Source: JANXLS01 sp035308565
Lineage (GTDB): Bacteria > Planctomycetota > SZUA-567 > H5-PLA8
Length of the DNA: 64,000 nt
Direction: 5' to 3'
NCBI GenBank assembly: GCA_035308565.1
Contig: DATGGK010000087.1
Coordinates: forward strand, 17,803-81,802
Numbering within the stretch: the first letter of the stretch is position 1; each line of letters begins with the position of its first letter. The notes under the pieces are model-generated. The model was not told the DNA's origin. It ran no database searches and worked only from the letters and a program-made list of their open reading frames with translations. A program made the position numbers and the translations under genes. Positions 8,075 through 16,430 of this stretch are shown one piece after another.

Positions 8075-8938
8075 ATGAGCACGCCGTTGTTGAAGATCGA
8101 AGACTTGCACGTCAAGGTCGCTGAGAAGGAGATTCTCAAAGGCCTGAGCCTCACCATAAACAAGGGTGAAGTCCATGTCCTGCTCGGCCAAAACGGCACG
8201 GGCAAGAGCACGCTGGCTTACGCAATCGCCGGCCATCCGAATTACACGGTGACCAGCGGCAGAGTGTGGGTCAACGGCGAAGACCTGCTGGCGATGGAAG
8301 CCGACGCGCGCGCCCGCGCGGGAATTTTCCTCGCGTTTCAAGCGCCGATCAGCGTGCCGGGCGTATCGGTCGCGAACTTTTTGCGCACGGCGTATCAGGC
8401 GCGCTTCTACGGCGCCGCGGCAAAGGCTACGGACAAGACGCAGGGACAGGCAAGCGGATTCTCGGTGATGGAATTCCAGAAAAAGCTCCTCGCCGCGATG
8501 AAGAATTTGAAGATTGATCCGACACTTGCGACGCGCTACTTGAACGAAGGCTTCTCCGGCGGCGAAAAGAAGCAGATGGAGATTTTGCAGATGGCGATGC
8601 TGCAGCCGACGCTGGCGATGCTCGACGAAACCGATTCCGGATTGGATTTGGACAAATTGCAGATCGTCGGGGAAGGCGCCGCGCGATTGGCGAAGGAACA
8701 TAACATGGGCGTGCTGGTGATCACGCATTACAAACGGCTGCTCCAATACATCAAGCCGACGCACTCGCATCTGCTGGTCGATGGAAAAATCGGGGTGAGC
8801 ATGGGGCCGGAGCTCGTGGACGAACTCGAAGCGAAGGGCTACGAGTACATCAAATGCAATTACGTGCGCAAAGCGGCGTACTGCAACACGGCGACGCCGG
8901 CGTGCGTGGTTGAGAATCAGGCGGTGGCGGTGAAGTAG
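8075..8938 (+). CDS. sufC: Fe-S cluster assembly ATPase SufC
   Basis: This 287-residue ABC-type ATPase has Walker A G-Q-N-G-T-G-K-S-T at 38-46, signature F-S-G-G-E-K-K-Q near 159-166 and Walker B L-A-M-L-D-E-T-D-S-G-L-D-L-D. These are the SufC-specific forms, together with I-T-H-Y-K-R-L-L. SufC binds SufB and SufD in the cytosolic SufBC2D scaffold and powers cluster assembly. The protein is longer than the usual ~250 residues, with an extra segment around 118-128 and a 20-residue C-terminal tail containing three cysteines. sufB is the next suf gene, three cargo genes downstream. Confidence 0.96.
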   Translation: MSTPLLKIEDLHVKVAEKEILKGLSLTINKGEVHVLLGQNGTGKSTLAYAIAGHPNYTVTSGRVWVNGEDLLAMEADARARAGIFLAFQAPISVPGVSVANFLRTAYQARFYGAAAKATDKTQGQASGFSVMEFQKKLLAAMKNLKIDPTLATRYLNEGFSGGEKKQMEILQMAMLQPTLAMLDETDSGLDLDKLQIVGEGAARLAKEHNMGVLVITHYKRLLQYIKPTHSHLLVDGKIGVSMGPELVDELEAKGYEYIKCNYVRKAAYCNTATPACVVENQAVAVK

Positions 8939-9022
8939 GAACACCGTCAGCAGGACGTTTCGTGGATAAGCGGATGAGAATATAAACTAATGGTGCCCTT
9001 AAGGAGGATACATTCGGACGCA

Positions 9023-9232
9023 ATGCTCGCGAAAGGAAGTTTGAGTTTTTGGCGAGCAAAATCCACCGAAGCGATTATCAAATCGCTTCGCCCAGGTGAG
9101 AAACAGCCGTTGACAGCGAGATCGGACGGCAGAATTTATCAGGGAAATACGCGGGCGAAAGTGCTTGAAGAACGGGGCATCGACATCAATTCTCTTCCAC
9201 GGGTCTTGTTAAAGGATGAGGAAATCCAATGA
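9023..9232 (+). CDS. Small ParB-like conserved hypothetical protein
   Basis: A protein of 69 residues from ATG 9023, or 80 from ATG 8990. A strong AAGGAGGA lies at 9001-9008, between the two candidate starts, and favours the downstream one although the spacing is long. The core L-R-P-G-E-K-x-P-L-x-x-x-x-D-G-R-I-Y-Q-G-N-T-R-x-K-V-L-E-E-R-G resembles the DG-x-x-x-G-(H/N)-x-R motif of ParB/Srx-like domains. It overlaps the next gene by four bases (ATGA), so the two are translationally coupled. They are inserted between sufC and sufB. Function unknown. Confidence 0.6.
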   Translation: MLAKGSLSFWRAKSTEAIIKSLRPGEKQPLTARSDGRIYQGNTRAKVLEERGIDINSLPRVLLKDEEIQ

Positions 9233-9588
9233 AAAACAAAACAGCGCTCGAATTTTTCACCGGTCTTTCGAATAGCGAGAAGGCGACTTTTGTTGCTCGA
9301 TTGGCTTCGAATCTCACGGTAGTTGCGCGTGACACATACGAAGTTGGAACTGAAAACGTGGTCAACGCGCCGCGGTTGCGCCAATTCAACGAGATTCTTC
9401 ACCGTGTCACCGACCAAGAAGTCGGTTTGTTGACCGGGGAACCCAACTATCCGGATGATGTTTTTGTGCAAATCGTTTTAGACCAGGATGACCCTGAAGT
9501 ACAAAAGCTGACGGATTGGGCATTCTCCACCGCTGCTAAATCCCATGCTAAACTGCAAGGCTCGCAGTTCATGTTAAAGACGGCATAA
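9229..9588 (+). CDS. Conserved hypothetical protein paired with the ParB-like gene
   Basis: A 119-residue acidic-to-neutral protein starting in the ATGA overlap with the gene before. Recognisable features are F-V-A-R-L-A-S-N-L-T near residue 25, R-L-R-Q-F-N-E-I-L-H-R-V-T near 50 and Y-P-D-D-V-F-V-Q-I-V-L near 75. I recall similar stand-alone hypothetical proteins in other phyla but know no function. There is no signal peptide or membrane segment. The coupling suggests a two-gene module, perhaps a toxin-antitoxin-like or mobile cargo pair. Confidence 0.6.
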   Translation: MKNKTALEFFTGLSNSEKATFVARLASNLTVVARDTYEVGTENVVNAPRLRQFNEILHRVTDQEVGLLTGEPNYPDDVFVQIVLDQDDPEVQKLTDWAFSTAAKSHAKLQGSQFMLKTA

Positions 9589-9665
9589 ATAAAAAGGAGA
9601 AGCGCGCCAAGGCGTTCATGGCGCAACAGTGCGAGGGCAAAAAATAGACGTAAAGGAGATTCATC

Positions 9666-10157
9666 ATGGCTGCGAATCCGATTCCGAGTGGCCATCACAC
9701 ATTGACGCCGTATCTGATTGTCAGCGATGCGGCAAAGGCCATTGAGTTTTACAAGAAGGCATTCGGCGCCGAAGAATTGTTCAGGTCGCTCGCGCCAGGC
9801 GGGCGAATCATGCATGCGAGGTTGAAGGTCGGCGATTCGGTGTTGATGCTCAGCGACGAATTCCCGCAAGGCAGCGCGACCTCGCCGCAAACGCTGCACG
9901 GCACGGCGTCGATGATTCACATGTACGTGCCGGACGCCGACGCGGTCTTTTTGCAATCCGTCGCCGCGGGCGCGACCGTGCGCATGCCGATGCTGGACGC
10001 GTTCTGGGGCGACCGCTACGGACAGCTCGCCGATCCGTTCGGGCATCTCTGGTCGGTGGCGACGCACAAGGAAGACGTTTCTCACGAGGAGATTGAGAAG
10101 CGGGCGAAAGTGTTTTTTGAAAATGGATTGCCGGTGGATGCGGGCGGAAAGCGATGA
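9666..10157 (+). CDS. VOC-family (PhnB/glyoxalase-like) protein
   Basis: A 163-residue protein with the PhnB-type vicinal-oxygen-chelate fold. The first module runs L-T-P-Y-L-I-V-S-D-A-A-K-A-I-E-F-Y-K-K-A-F-G-A-E-E, and the second ends W-G-D-R-Y-G-Q-L-A-D-P-F-G-H-L-W-S-V-A-T-H. Members include glyoxalases, resistance proteins and uncharacterised binding proteins; the metal ligands are only partly conserved in the PhnB group. It has an AAGGAG ribosome site. It sits between sufC and sufB with no obvious link to Fe-S assembly. Confidence 0.8.
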   Translation: MAANPIPSGHHTLTPYLIVSDAAKAIEFYKKAFGAEELFRSLAPGGRIMHARLKVGDSVLMLSDEFPQGSATSPQTLHGTASMIHMYVPDADAVFLQSVAAGATVRMPMLDAFWGDRYGQLADPFGHLWSVATHKEDVSHEEIEKRAKVFFENGLPVDAGGKR

Positions 10158-10206
10158 ACCACGGTCCCGCCAATTAAGAAGTTTTGCACGACGAAAGGAA
10201 GTTACA

Positions 10207-11643
10207 ATGAACGAGAAAATTCTACGTGAAGCCGCGGCGACCGAAATCAATCCCGCCGGCGAAATCATCAAGGACTACAAATTCGGTTTCCACGAAACCG
10301 AGAAGCACTCCTTCCGCACGCCTAAGGGCCTGACGCGGCAGACGGTGATCGACATCTCGCAACACAAGGACGAGCCGAAGTGGATGCTCGACTTCCGCCT
10401 GCGCGCGCTTGACATTTTCTGGAAGAAGCCCACGCCCAACTGGTGCGGCGATCTGTCGGGCATCGACTACAACAACATCACCTACTACCTCAAGCCGTCG
10501 GAGAAATCCTACGACACGTGGGACATGGTGCCGGACGAAATCAAACGCACGTACGACAAGCTCGGCATCCCCGAAGACGAACGCAAGTTCCTCGGCGGCG
10601 TCGGCGCGCAGTACGATTCGGAAGTCGTGTACCACAACCTCAAAGGCCAGTGGGAAGAGAAGGGCGTGCTGTTCCTTTCGCCGGAAGAAGCCGTGAAGCA
10701 GCATCCGGAATTGGTGAAAGAATACTTCGGCACGATCATTCCGCCGGCGGACAATAAATTCGCGGCGCTCAACAGCGCGGTGTGGTCCGGCGGTTCGTTC
10801 ATCTACGTGCCGAAAGGCGTGAAGATCGACATCCCGCTTCAAGCGTACTTCCGCATCAACGCGAAGAACATGGGCCAGTTCGAACGCACGCTGATCATCG
10901 TCGATGAAGGCGCGTTCGTGCATTACGTCGAAGGCTGCACGGCGCCGGTGTACAGCTCCGATTCGCTGCATTCGGCGGTGGTCGAAATCGTCGTGAAAAA
11001 AGGCGGGCGGTGCCGCTACACCACGATTCAAAATTGGTCCACGAATGTCTACAACCTCGTGACCAAACGCGCCGTCGCCTATCGCGATGCGACGATGGAA
11101 TGGATCGACGGCAACATCGGCAGCAAACTGACCGTGAAATACCCGGCCGTGTACATGATGGAGCCGGGCGCGCGCGGCGAGATTCTGTCGATCGCGTTCG
11201 CGGGCAAAGGCCAGCATCAGGACGCCGGCGCGAAAGTCGTGCACTGCGCACCGAATACGTCGAGCTTGATCACGAGCAAGTCGATCAGCAAAGACGGCGG
11301 GCGCGCGGGTTACCGCGGCCTGTGCAAGGTGCTCAAAGGCGCCGATAACAGCAAGAGCCGCGTGGTCTGTGACGCGCTGATCATCGACGACAAGAGCCGC
11401 AGCGACACGTACCCGTACATCGAAGTCGAAGCCGACAAAGTCGGCATCGAGCACGAGGCAAGCGTGAGCAAGATCAGCGAAGAGCAGCTCTTTTACCTGA
11501 TGTCTCGCGGCCTGACCGAAGACGAAGCCGCGAAGATGATCGTGACGGGCTTCATCGAGCCGCTGATCAAAGAGTTGCCGATGGAATACGCGGTGGAAAT
11601 GAATCGGTTGATTGAATTGGAGATGGAGGGGACTGTGGGATAA
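10207..11643 (+). CDS. sufB: Fe-S cluster assembly scaffold SufB
   Basis: A 478-residue protein starting at ATG 10207 behind AAGGAAG; the reading frame extends further upstream without a plausible start. It carries the SufB pattern: D-F-R-L-R-A-L-D-I-F early, G-V-I/K-I-D-I-P-L-Q-A-Y-F-R-I-N in the beta-helix core, V-E-G-C-T-A-P mid-protein, and the C-terminal L-M-S-R-G-L-T-E-D-E-A-A-K-M-I-V-x-G-F. SufB builds the nascent cluster with SufD and SufC in the cytosol and accepts sulfur from SufS via SufE or SufU. Confidence 0.97.
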   Translation: MNEKILREAAATEINPAGEIIKDYKFGFHETEKHSFRTPKGLTRQTVIDISQHKDEPKWMLDFRLRALDIFWKKPTPNWCGDLSGIDYNNITYYLKPSEKSYDTWDMVPDEIKRTYDKLGIPEDERKFLGGVGAQYDSEVVYHNLKGQWEEKGVLFLSPEEAVKQHPELVKEYFGTIIPPADNKFAALNSAVWSGGSFIYVPKGVKIDIPLQAYFRINAKNMGQFERTLIIVDEGAFVHYVEGCTAPVYSSDSLHSAVVEIVVKKGGRCRYTTIQNWSTNVYNLVTKRAVAYRDATMEWIDGNIGSKLTVKYPAVYMMEPGARGEILSIAFAGKGQHQDAGAKVVHCAPNTSSLITSKSISKDGGRAGYRGLCKVLKGADNSKSRVVCDALIIDDKSRSDTYPYIEVEADKVGIEHEASVSKISEEQLFYLMSRGLTEDEAAKMIVTGFIEPLIKELPMEYAVEMNRLIELEMEGTVG

Positions 11644-11663
11644 AAGATGGCATGGGGTAGCGA

Positions 11664-11954
11664 ATGGCACAAAAAAAGGTGTCCCAACATGCGAGACACA
11701 GACAAGCACAAGCTCGCTCAGGTATCACGCACCGTGCGGTGGGCGACCCAAACCGTATCATCCAATACGGAAAACGTTACGTCGATACCGAAACCGGGAA
11801 TTACGTTTACGTCGATGGAGAGCGGGTGCTGATTGTCGATAAAAATGGAGTGCTTGTTTCGCAATTCCGAAATACTCGCGCCAATACGCTCGAGCGGCTG
11901 CGAAACGGCCGTTGGTTATCAGCGGAGAATGATGAAAATGTTCAAAGCGATTGA
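11664..11954 (+). CDS. Small hypothetical protein between sufB and sufD
   Basis: A 96-residue basic protein. The first 25 residues are polar and rich in His, Arg and Gln. A compact beta-rich core follows: R-I-I-Q-Y-G-K-R-Y-V-D-x-E-T-G-N-Y-V-Y-V-D-G-E-R-V-L, then R-N-T-R-A-N-T-L-E-R-L-R-N-G-R-W. It overlaps the next gene by about 23 bases, so the two look coupled. No family was recognised with confidence. The pairing of a small basic protein with a helix-turn-helix partner is compatible with a toxin-antitoxin-type module, but that is a guess. Confidence 0.5.
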   Translation: MAQKKVSQHARHRQAQARSGITHRAVGDPNRIIQYGKRYVDTETGNYVYVDGERVLIVDKNGVLVSQFRNTRANTLERLRNGRWLSAENDENVQSD

Positions 11955-12387
11955 TGTTTGGAAGCGAATTGATGCAAGGAGTGCGGCGTGTTACCGATGT
12001 TTCGAGTCGCTTGCGAAACACGGGTATTGCGTTCAAAGCCGCGATATCTACCAGCTCCCTTTTGATTCGCAACAAGTTCAAAATCTTGAAAAACAGTTTG
12101 TGGAATTGTTTTGCGAAGAAGTCCCCGATGCACGGGCAGTTCTGTACAGTACGTTGGAGGAAGCGATCGAACGGTTCGATGCGGAGTTTGGCTGCGCTCA
12201 GTCTATAAATTCGCTGGACACGCAGAATTTGATAGCCAGAGCGTTAATCGCCACTCACGGCAATACGGCAGAGGCTGCAAAGATGCTGGGTCTTCCGAAA
12301 CCTACCGTCAAGATATTTAGATCCAAATTGATGAAGCAGGGCCGGACGATCCCAAGTGCTGTCGCGACAACAGTACATCCCGAATAG
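11932..12387 (+). CDS. Hypothetical protein with C-terminal Fis-like helix-turn-helix
   Basis: About 151 residues from ATG 11932 (ATG 11929 and 11938 are alternatives; GGAG lies at 11924-11927). The N-terminal two thirds are helical, with F-V-E-L-F-C-E-E-V-P-D-A near residue 60. The C-terminal part L-I-A-R-A-L-I-A-T-H-G-N-T-A-E-A-A-K-M-L followed by G-L-P-K-P-T-V resembles a Fis/HTH_8 DNA-binding motif. It is coupled to the gene before and ends 12 bases before sufD. It could regulate its own gene pair. Unrecognised as a whole. Confidence 0.55.
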   Translation: MKMFKAIDVWKRIDARSAACYRCFESLAKHGYCVQSRDIYQLPFDSQQVQNLEKQFVELFCEEVPDARAVLYSTLEEAIERFDAEFGCAQSINSLDTQNLIARALIATHGNTAEAAKMLGLPKPTVKIFRSKLMKQGRTIPSAVATTVHPE

Positions 12388-12399
12388 GTGAAAGGCAAA

Positions 12400-13632
12400 A
12401 TGACATTGGAATCTGCAATCAAGAATATGCGCGAGCCCGCGTTCATCACCGAACGCCGGCTGAAGGCGCTCGACCATTTCCTGCGCGCGCCCATGCCCGG
12501 GCGGCGCGATGAAATCTGGCGGCGCGTCGAGTTTGGCACATTCAATGCCGACGCGGTTGGCGTTCCCGTGTTTGACGAGGCCAATGCATCGTTGAGCGCG
12601 GCGCCGCAGGACGCGCAATCGAAGAACATTTTCTGGGGCGCGCCGGGCGACGCCGCAAAGAATACCGCGTGGCTGCTTGAAAAATACTGGAACACGCAGG
12701 TCTTTCCGGCCGGCATCGAGAACAAGATTCACGAAGGCGGCAAATTCCACTCGCTCAATCAGGCGCTTTGGAACACCGGTTACGCGCTGCATGTGCCGAA
12801 AGGCGTGCGCGCGGAAGCGCCGTTCAGCGCCAAATTTGTCACGCGCGACGGTGGGCTCTATCCGCACAATCTCATCGTGATCGAAGAAGGCGGCGAGGCG
12901 ACGGTCATCGAAACGTATTCGTCCGACGCGAAGGCAGCATCCGACACGCCTTCGTTGTGCTGCCCGCAGACGGAGATCGTGCTCAAAGCCGGCGCGAAAC
13001 TGCGCTACATTTTGATACAAAATACCGGTACTGACGTCGTCTACATCGGCGCGCACCGCTCGAATCAATACGCCGACAGCAAAATGGATTTCGCCAGCGC
13101 GCATCTCGGCTCGAAATGGTCGAAGACCTTCATGGCCGCGAAGATGCTGGAGCCGAAGGCGCATGCGTTTCTCTATGGATTGTATTACGGCACCGGCGAC
13201 CAGAAAACTCACATGGACACGTACCAGCATCACGTCGCGCCGGACTGCACGACCGACTTGATGTTCAAAGGCGCGCTGAGCGATAATGCGCGCGCCGTGT
13301 ATCGAGGCATGATTCATCTTGAACCTGGCGCGCAGAAGACCGACGCGTACCAGCAGAACCGCACGCTGCTGCTGAGCAAAAACGCGCGCGTCGATTCGAT
13401 TCCGGGTTTGGAGATTCTGGCCAACGACGTGCGCTGCACCCACGGCGCGACGGCGGGGCAGATCGACCCGACGATTTTATTTTATTTGATGTCTCGCGGC
13501 TTGACTGAGTTTCAGGCTAAGAAGATGATCATGGACGGATTCTTCGAAGAGGTTATCCTGCATTTCGGGCTCGAAAATGTGATCGAGCCGCTGCGCAAAT
13601 TGATCGATGGGAAAATTGGGGAAGAAGGGTAA
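12400..13632 (+). CDS. sufD: Fe-S cluster assembly protein SufD
   Basis: A 410-residue protein. ATG 12400 has AAAGG four bases upstream and is preferred over GTG 12388. Diagnostic stretches are R-R-D-E-I-W-R-R-V-E-F near residue 40, H-V-P-K-G-V-R-A-E-A-P, D-G-G-L-Y-P-H-N-L-I-V-I-E-E-G-G, and the C-terminal D-V-R-C-T-H-G-A-T-A-G-Q-I-D with L-M-S-R-G-L-T-E. SufD is the paralogue of SufB and completes the SufBC2D complex, where its conserved Cys/His in the C-terminal motif help form the cluster site. Confidence 0.95.
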   Translation: MTLESAIKNMREPAFITERRLKALDHFLRAPMPGRRDEIWRRVEFGTFNADAVGVPVFDEANASLSAAPQDAQSKNIFWGAPGDAAKNTAWLLEKYWNTQVFPAGIENKIHEGGKFHSLNQALWNTGYALHVPKGVRAEAPFSAKFVTRDGGLYPHNLIVIEEGGEATVIETYSSDAKAASDTPSLCCPQTEIVLKAGAKLRYILIQNTGTDVVYIGAHRSNQYADSKMDFASAHLGSKWSKTFMAAKMLEPKAHAFLYGLYYGTGDQKTHMDTYQHHVAPDCTTDLMFKGALSDNARAVYRGMIHLEPGAQKTDAYQQNRTLLLSKNARVDSIPGLEILANDVRCTHGATAGQIDPTILFYLMSRGLTEFQAKKMIMDGFFEEVILHFGLENVIEPLRKLIDGKIGEEG

Positions 13633-13636
13633 GCCT

Positions 13637-13909
13637 ATGAGCACGCGTGCCGATTGGATGTACGATGTCCGAGTGAAACGAATGTTTATCGATCCCGTTT
13701 CGAAATCCAGAGTCTGGAAGCTGGTCAACCGAAGCGTGAAAGAGGTTAAGAAGGAAGACGTGTTCGGCTGCAAATATTGCGGCATGCCCTTGCGCCTATA
13801 CCAGGGCGCGAAAACGGAGTGGCACGTGCAGCATAAATTCAGTGCGGATGCCGCGGCATGCCCTCGGAATAATGGCACCGGCACCGCTCCGGAGTTGAAG
13901 ACGACATAG
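13637..13909 (+). CDS. Small hypothetical protein with a zinc-finger-like Cys pair
   Basis: A 90-residue basic protein starting five bases after the sufD stop (ATG 13637). It contains C-K-Y-C-G-M-P-L-R-L near the middle, then W-H-V-Q-H-K-F and D-A-A-A-C-P. This C-x2-C followed by H and C could bind zinc. It is co-directional with the suf genes. No family was recognised; a nucleic-acid-associated or metal-binding role is possible but unproven. Confidence 0.55.
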   Translation: MSTRADWMYDVRVKRMFIDPVSKSRVWKLVNRSVKEVKKEDVFGCKYCGMPLRLYQGAKTEWHVQHKFSADAAACPRNNGTGTAPELKTT

Positions 13910-13925
13910 CGAGGATTTGCGATCC

Positions 13926-14243
13926 ATGCCATTCGAAAAAGCGTGTGCTTCCAGCGAGCTTGCCGAGGGCGCCGGCAAATGCGTGACGCTCCGGAACAAG
14001 CGCATCGCGCTTTTTCGCGTGCACGGAAAAGTGCACGCCATCGACGACACCTGCACGCACGACGAAGCCTCGCTGGCCGAAGGCACGCTGATCGATGACG
14101 ACGGCAGATGCGTCGTGGAATGTCCGTGGCACGGCGCGCATTTCGATCTGTGTACTGGCGCCGCGCTGACGCTTCCGGCGGTGACGCCGGTACGGGCGTA
14201 TGCGGTGCGGGAAACGAATGGAGCGATTGAAGTCGAGATTTGA
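13926..14243 (+). CDS. Rieske-type [2Fe-2S] ferredoxin
   Basis: This 105-residue protein is a single Rieske domain. The ligands lie in D-D-T-C-T-H-D-E-A and V-E-C-P-W-H-G-A-H-F-D, giving the C-x-H ... C-x2-H pattern. The spacing between the boxes is a little longer than in dioxygenase ferredoxins. It ends with the typical P-V-x-A-Y-A-V-R-E-T-x-G-x-I-E-V. The start is ATG 13926. Rieske ferredoxins in suf operons are common in several phyla and may donate electrons during assembly; the partner is not known. Confidence 0.9.
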   Translation: MPFEKACASSELAEGAGKCVTLRNKRIALFRVHGKVHAIDDTCTHDEASLAEGTLIDDDGRCVVECPWHGAHFDLCTGAALTLPAVTPVRAYAVRETNGAIEVEI

Positions 14244-14263
14244 GAGGGTGAAAGGAAACCATC

Positions 14264-14731
14264 ATGCCTGACCACAACTACGCAGACTCCATCGAGTCCA
14301 TGAAAAAATACTTCGACACCAGCACCAAGTGTTTCGAAGAAGGCGACGCGCAATTCGCGCCAAAGCCCGAGATGTTCACCGTCGCGCAGCAGATTGCGCA
14401 TGCCGCGCAGACCGTTGAATGGTTCGTCGATGGCGCGTTCAATCCGGCGGGGATGGCCACCGAATTCGAAGCGTCGGAAAAGGGCGTGCGCAAAGTCACG
14501 TCCCTGATTGACGCGCGCGCGTGGATGGACCGCGCGTGCAAGAAGGCGATCGATACCGTCGCCGCGCACGCGAAAGCCGAATTCGATCAGCCCATCGCGG
14601 GCACGATCATGGCCGGCGAGCCGCGCCGCGCCATTTTCGAAGCGATGACCGACCACACCGCGCACCACCGCGGTGCGCTGGCAGTGTACGCGCGATTGCT
14701 CGGCAAAGTGCCACCGATGCCGTATGCATAA
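14264..14731 (+). CDS. DinB-family protein
   Basis: A 155-residue four-helix-bundle protein. Metal-ligand histidines are visible in Q-Q-I-A-H-A-A-Q-T, and in D-H-T-A-H-H-R-G-A-L-A-V-Y-A-R-L-L-G near the C terminus, the hallmark of DinB/YfiT-like proteins. It ends P-P-M-P-Y, also typical. Family members include thiol-dependent S-transferases and many of unknown role. Its place between the Rieske gene and sufS suggests co-transcription only. Confidence 0.85.
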   Translation: MPDHNYADSIESMKKYFDTSTKCFEEGDAQFAPKPEMFTVAQQIAHAAQTVEWFVDGAFNPAGMATEFEASEKGVRKVTSLIDARAWMDRACKKAIDTVAAHAKAEFDQPIAGTIMAGEPRRAIFEAMTDHTAHHRGALAVYARLLGKVPPMPYA

Positions 14732-14735
14732 TTGT

Positions 14736-14789
14736 GATGCAGGCTTCCAGCCTGCATTGGCAATCAATGCAGGCTGGAAGCCTGCGCCG
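14736..14789. repeat. Inverted repeat GCAGGCTTCCAGCCTGC
   Basis: GCAGGCTTCCAGCCTGCATTG and its mirror CAATGCAGGCTGGAAGCCTGC flank a few bases, giving a hairpin of about 21 base pairs between the DinB gene and sufS. It has the same overall design as the other dispersed palindromes. Confidence 0.7.
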
Positions 14790-14845
14790 CCACAAGAGAG
14801 GGGATGAACAAATTGCTTCGCCTCTTTTGAAAGGACTCGCCGTTC

Positions 14846-16111
14846 ATGCTTCCCGAAACCATCGCCATTCCCCGCCCGATTGACGCCGCAAAAATCCGCA
14901 GCGAATTTCCGATCCTGAACCAAAAGGTTCACGACGGGAAGTCGCTCATCTATCTCGATTCCGCCGCCACCTCGCAAAAGCCGCGAGCGGTCATCGACGC
15001 CATGTCGCGCTACTACGAATTCAGCAACGCCAACGTGCACCGCGGACTGCATGTGCTGGCCGAACGGGCGACTGAAATTTATGAAGGCGCGCGCACAAGC
15101 GTCGCCAAATTCGTCGGCGCGGCGCGCGCGGAAGAAATCGTCTGGACCAAAAACGCGACCGAAGCGATCAACCTCATCGCGCACGGCTACGCGCGGAAAT
15201 TTCTGCGCGCCGGCGACGAGGTTCTCGTCAGCACGATGGAACACCACAGCAATCTGGTGCCGTGGCATCTGCTGGCGAAAGACAAAGGCTGCGTGGTCAA
15301 AGGCGTGACGCTCACTCCGGAAGGCACGCTCGATTTGAAATCGCTCGACCAACTTCTCGCGAGCGGCAAAGTGAAACTCGTCGCGTTGACGCATGTGTCG
15401 AACGTGCTCGGCACGATCAATCCCATCGCCGACATCGCGAAAAAAGTTCACGCCGCCGGCGCGATTTTCGCCGTGGATGGCTGCCAGGCCGTGCCGCATC
15501 TGCCCGTCGATGTCCGCGCGCTTGACGCCGATTTCTATAGTTTCTCCGGGCACAAAATGCTTGGGCCTACGGGCATCGGCTGTCTCTATGGAAAATACGC
15601 GCTGCTCGATTCGATGGACCCGTTCCTCGGCGGCGGCGAAATGATCGAGGAAGTCCGCATCGATTCGTCCACGTACAAAGAACCGCCGCTTCGATTCGAA
15701 GCCGGCACGCCGCCCATTGCCGAAACCGCGGGGCTTTCCGCCGCCGTCGATTATTTGCAAGCCATCGGCATGGAAAACGTGCGCGCGCACGAACAGAGTT
15801 TGCTCGCGTACGCGCTCGAACGCTTGAGCAGCGTGAAAGGCCTGAAGATTCACGGCACGCGCAACATGGAATTGCGTTCCGGTGTGATTTCGTTCGAATT
15901 CGACGACATCCATGCCCACGACATCGCCCAAATCCTCGACGAGGAAGGCGTCGCGATCCGCGCCGGCCACCACTGCGCGCAGCCGATCATGGACTGGCTC
16001 GACGCGGCCAGCACCGCGCGCATGAGCGTGGCGCTGTACACGGTGACGAGCGACATTGACGCACTGGCGGCGGGACTGGAGAAGGTGAGGGGGTGGTTTG
16101 ACAAGAAGTGA
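14846..16111 (+). CDS. sufS: Cysteine desulfurase SufS
   Basis: A 421-residue group II cysteine desulfurase. Seen: Y-L-D-S-A-A-T-S-Q-K-P near the N terminus, T-x-x-H-H-S-N-L-V-P-W (cofactor ring), D-G-C-Q-A-V-P-H, the PLP lysine K237 in S-G-H-K-M-L-G-P-T-G, and the sulfur-carrying Cys377 in R-A-G-H-H-C-A-Q-P. It releases sulfur from cysteine as an enzyme persulfide for SufU/SufB. It has the usual length and no lesions. In the same operon sufU encodes the likely sulfur acceptor. Confidence 0.97.
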   Translation: MLPETIAIPRPIDAAKIRSEFPILNQKVHDGKSLIYLDSAATSQKPRAVIDAMSRYYEFSNANVHRGLHVLAERATEIYEGARTSVAKFVGAARAEEIVWTKNATEAINLIAHGYARKFLRAGDEVLVSTMEHHSNLVPWHLLAKDKGCVVKGVTLTPEGTLDLKSLDQLLASGKVKLVALTHVSNVLGTINPIADIAKKVHAAGAIFAVDGCQAVPHLPVDVRALDADFYSFSGHKMLGPTGIGCLYGKYALLDSMDPFLGGGEMIEEVRIDSSTYKEPPLRFEAGTPPIAETAGLSAAVDYLQAIGMENVRAHEQSLLAYALERLSSVKGLKIHGTRNMELRSGVISFEFDDIHAHDIAQILDEEGVAIRAGHHCAQPIMDWLDAASTARMSVALYTVTSDIDALAAGLEKVRGWFDKK

Positions 16112-16122
16112 GGAGGGGCGAT

Positions 16123-16430
16123 TTGAAATATCAAATTGTTTATATGCCTGAAGCCGATGAACACCTTCGCGATTTGCCCGCATTCGAACGAGCGGAGGTG
16201 CTTCATGAAGTCGAGAAACGGCTGAGCGATCATCCGCTTACGGTGTCGAAGAACTGCCGCGAAATGCGGAGAAACGTGCTCGCCGAATGGCGGCTACGCC
16301 TCGGAACGGCGCGTGTGTTTTCGATATTTCTCACGGTGAAAAAAAGGTGTTCATCAAGGCAATTGGGATTAAGATCAGAAATCGAGTTGTGATTGGCGGA
16401 GAGGAGTTTGAATTCGATGAAGACTATTGA
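16123..16430 (+). pseudogene. RelE/ParE-like toxin with a single-base frameshift
   Basis: The frame from TTG 16123 (behind GGAGGGG) reads Y-Q-I-V-Y-M-P-E-A-D-E-H-L-R-D-L-P then R-E-M-R-R-N-V-L-A-E-W-R-L-R-L-G, a RelE/ParE-like fold. At about 16316-16321 the frame breaks. Shifting by one base restores F-D-I-S-H-G-E-K-K-V-F-I-K-A-I-G-I-K and an ending E-F-E-F-D-E-D-Y with stop at 16428-16430. One T seems to be missing from the TTTT run. The restored frame overlaps the antitoxin start by 14 bases. As given, the toxin would have a wrong C terminus and stop at 16392. Confidence 0.75.

Noticed and set aside
8075..8938. SufC considered as a generic ABC transporter ATPase
   Set aside because: Its signature and Walker B forms are SufC-specific and it lies in a suf operon.
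10222..11709. Long open frame on the reverse strand across sufB
   Set aside because: It is the antisense of sufB in a GC-rich gene; it encodes a His/Arg-rich composition with no motif, while sufB is conserved over its whole length.
13796..16183. 795-codon reverse open frame over the Rieske, DinB and sufS genes
   Set aside because: Antisense to three well-supported genes, with biased composition; an artefact of high GC at third positions.
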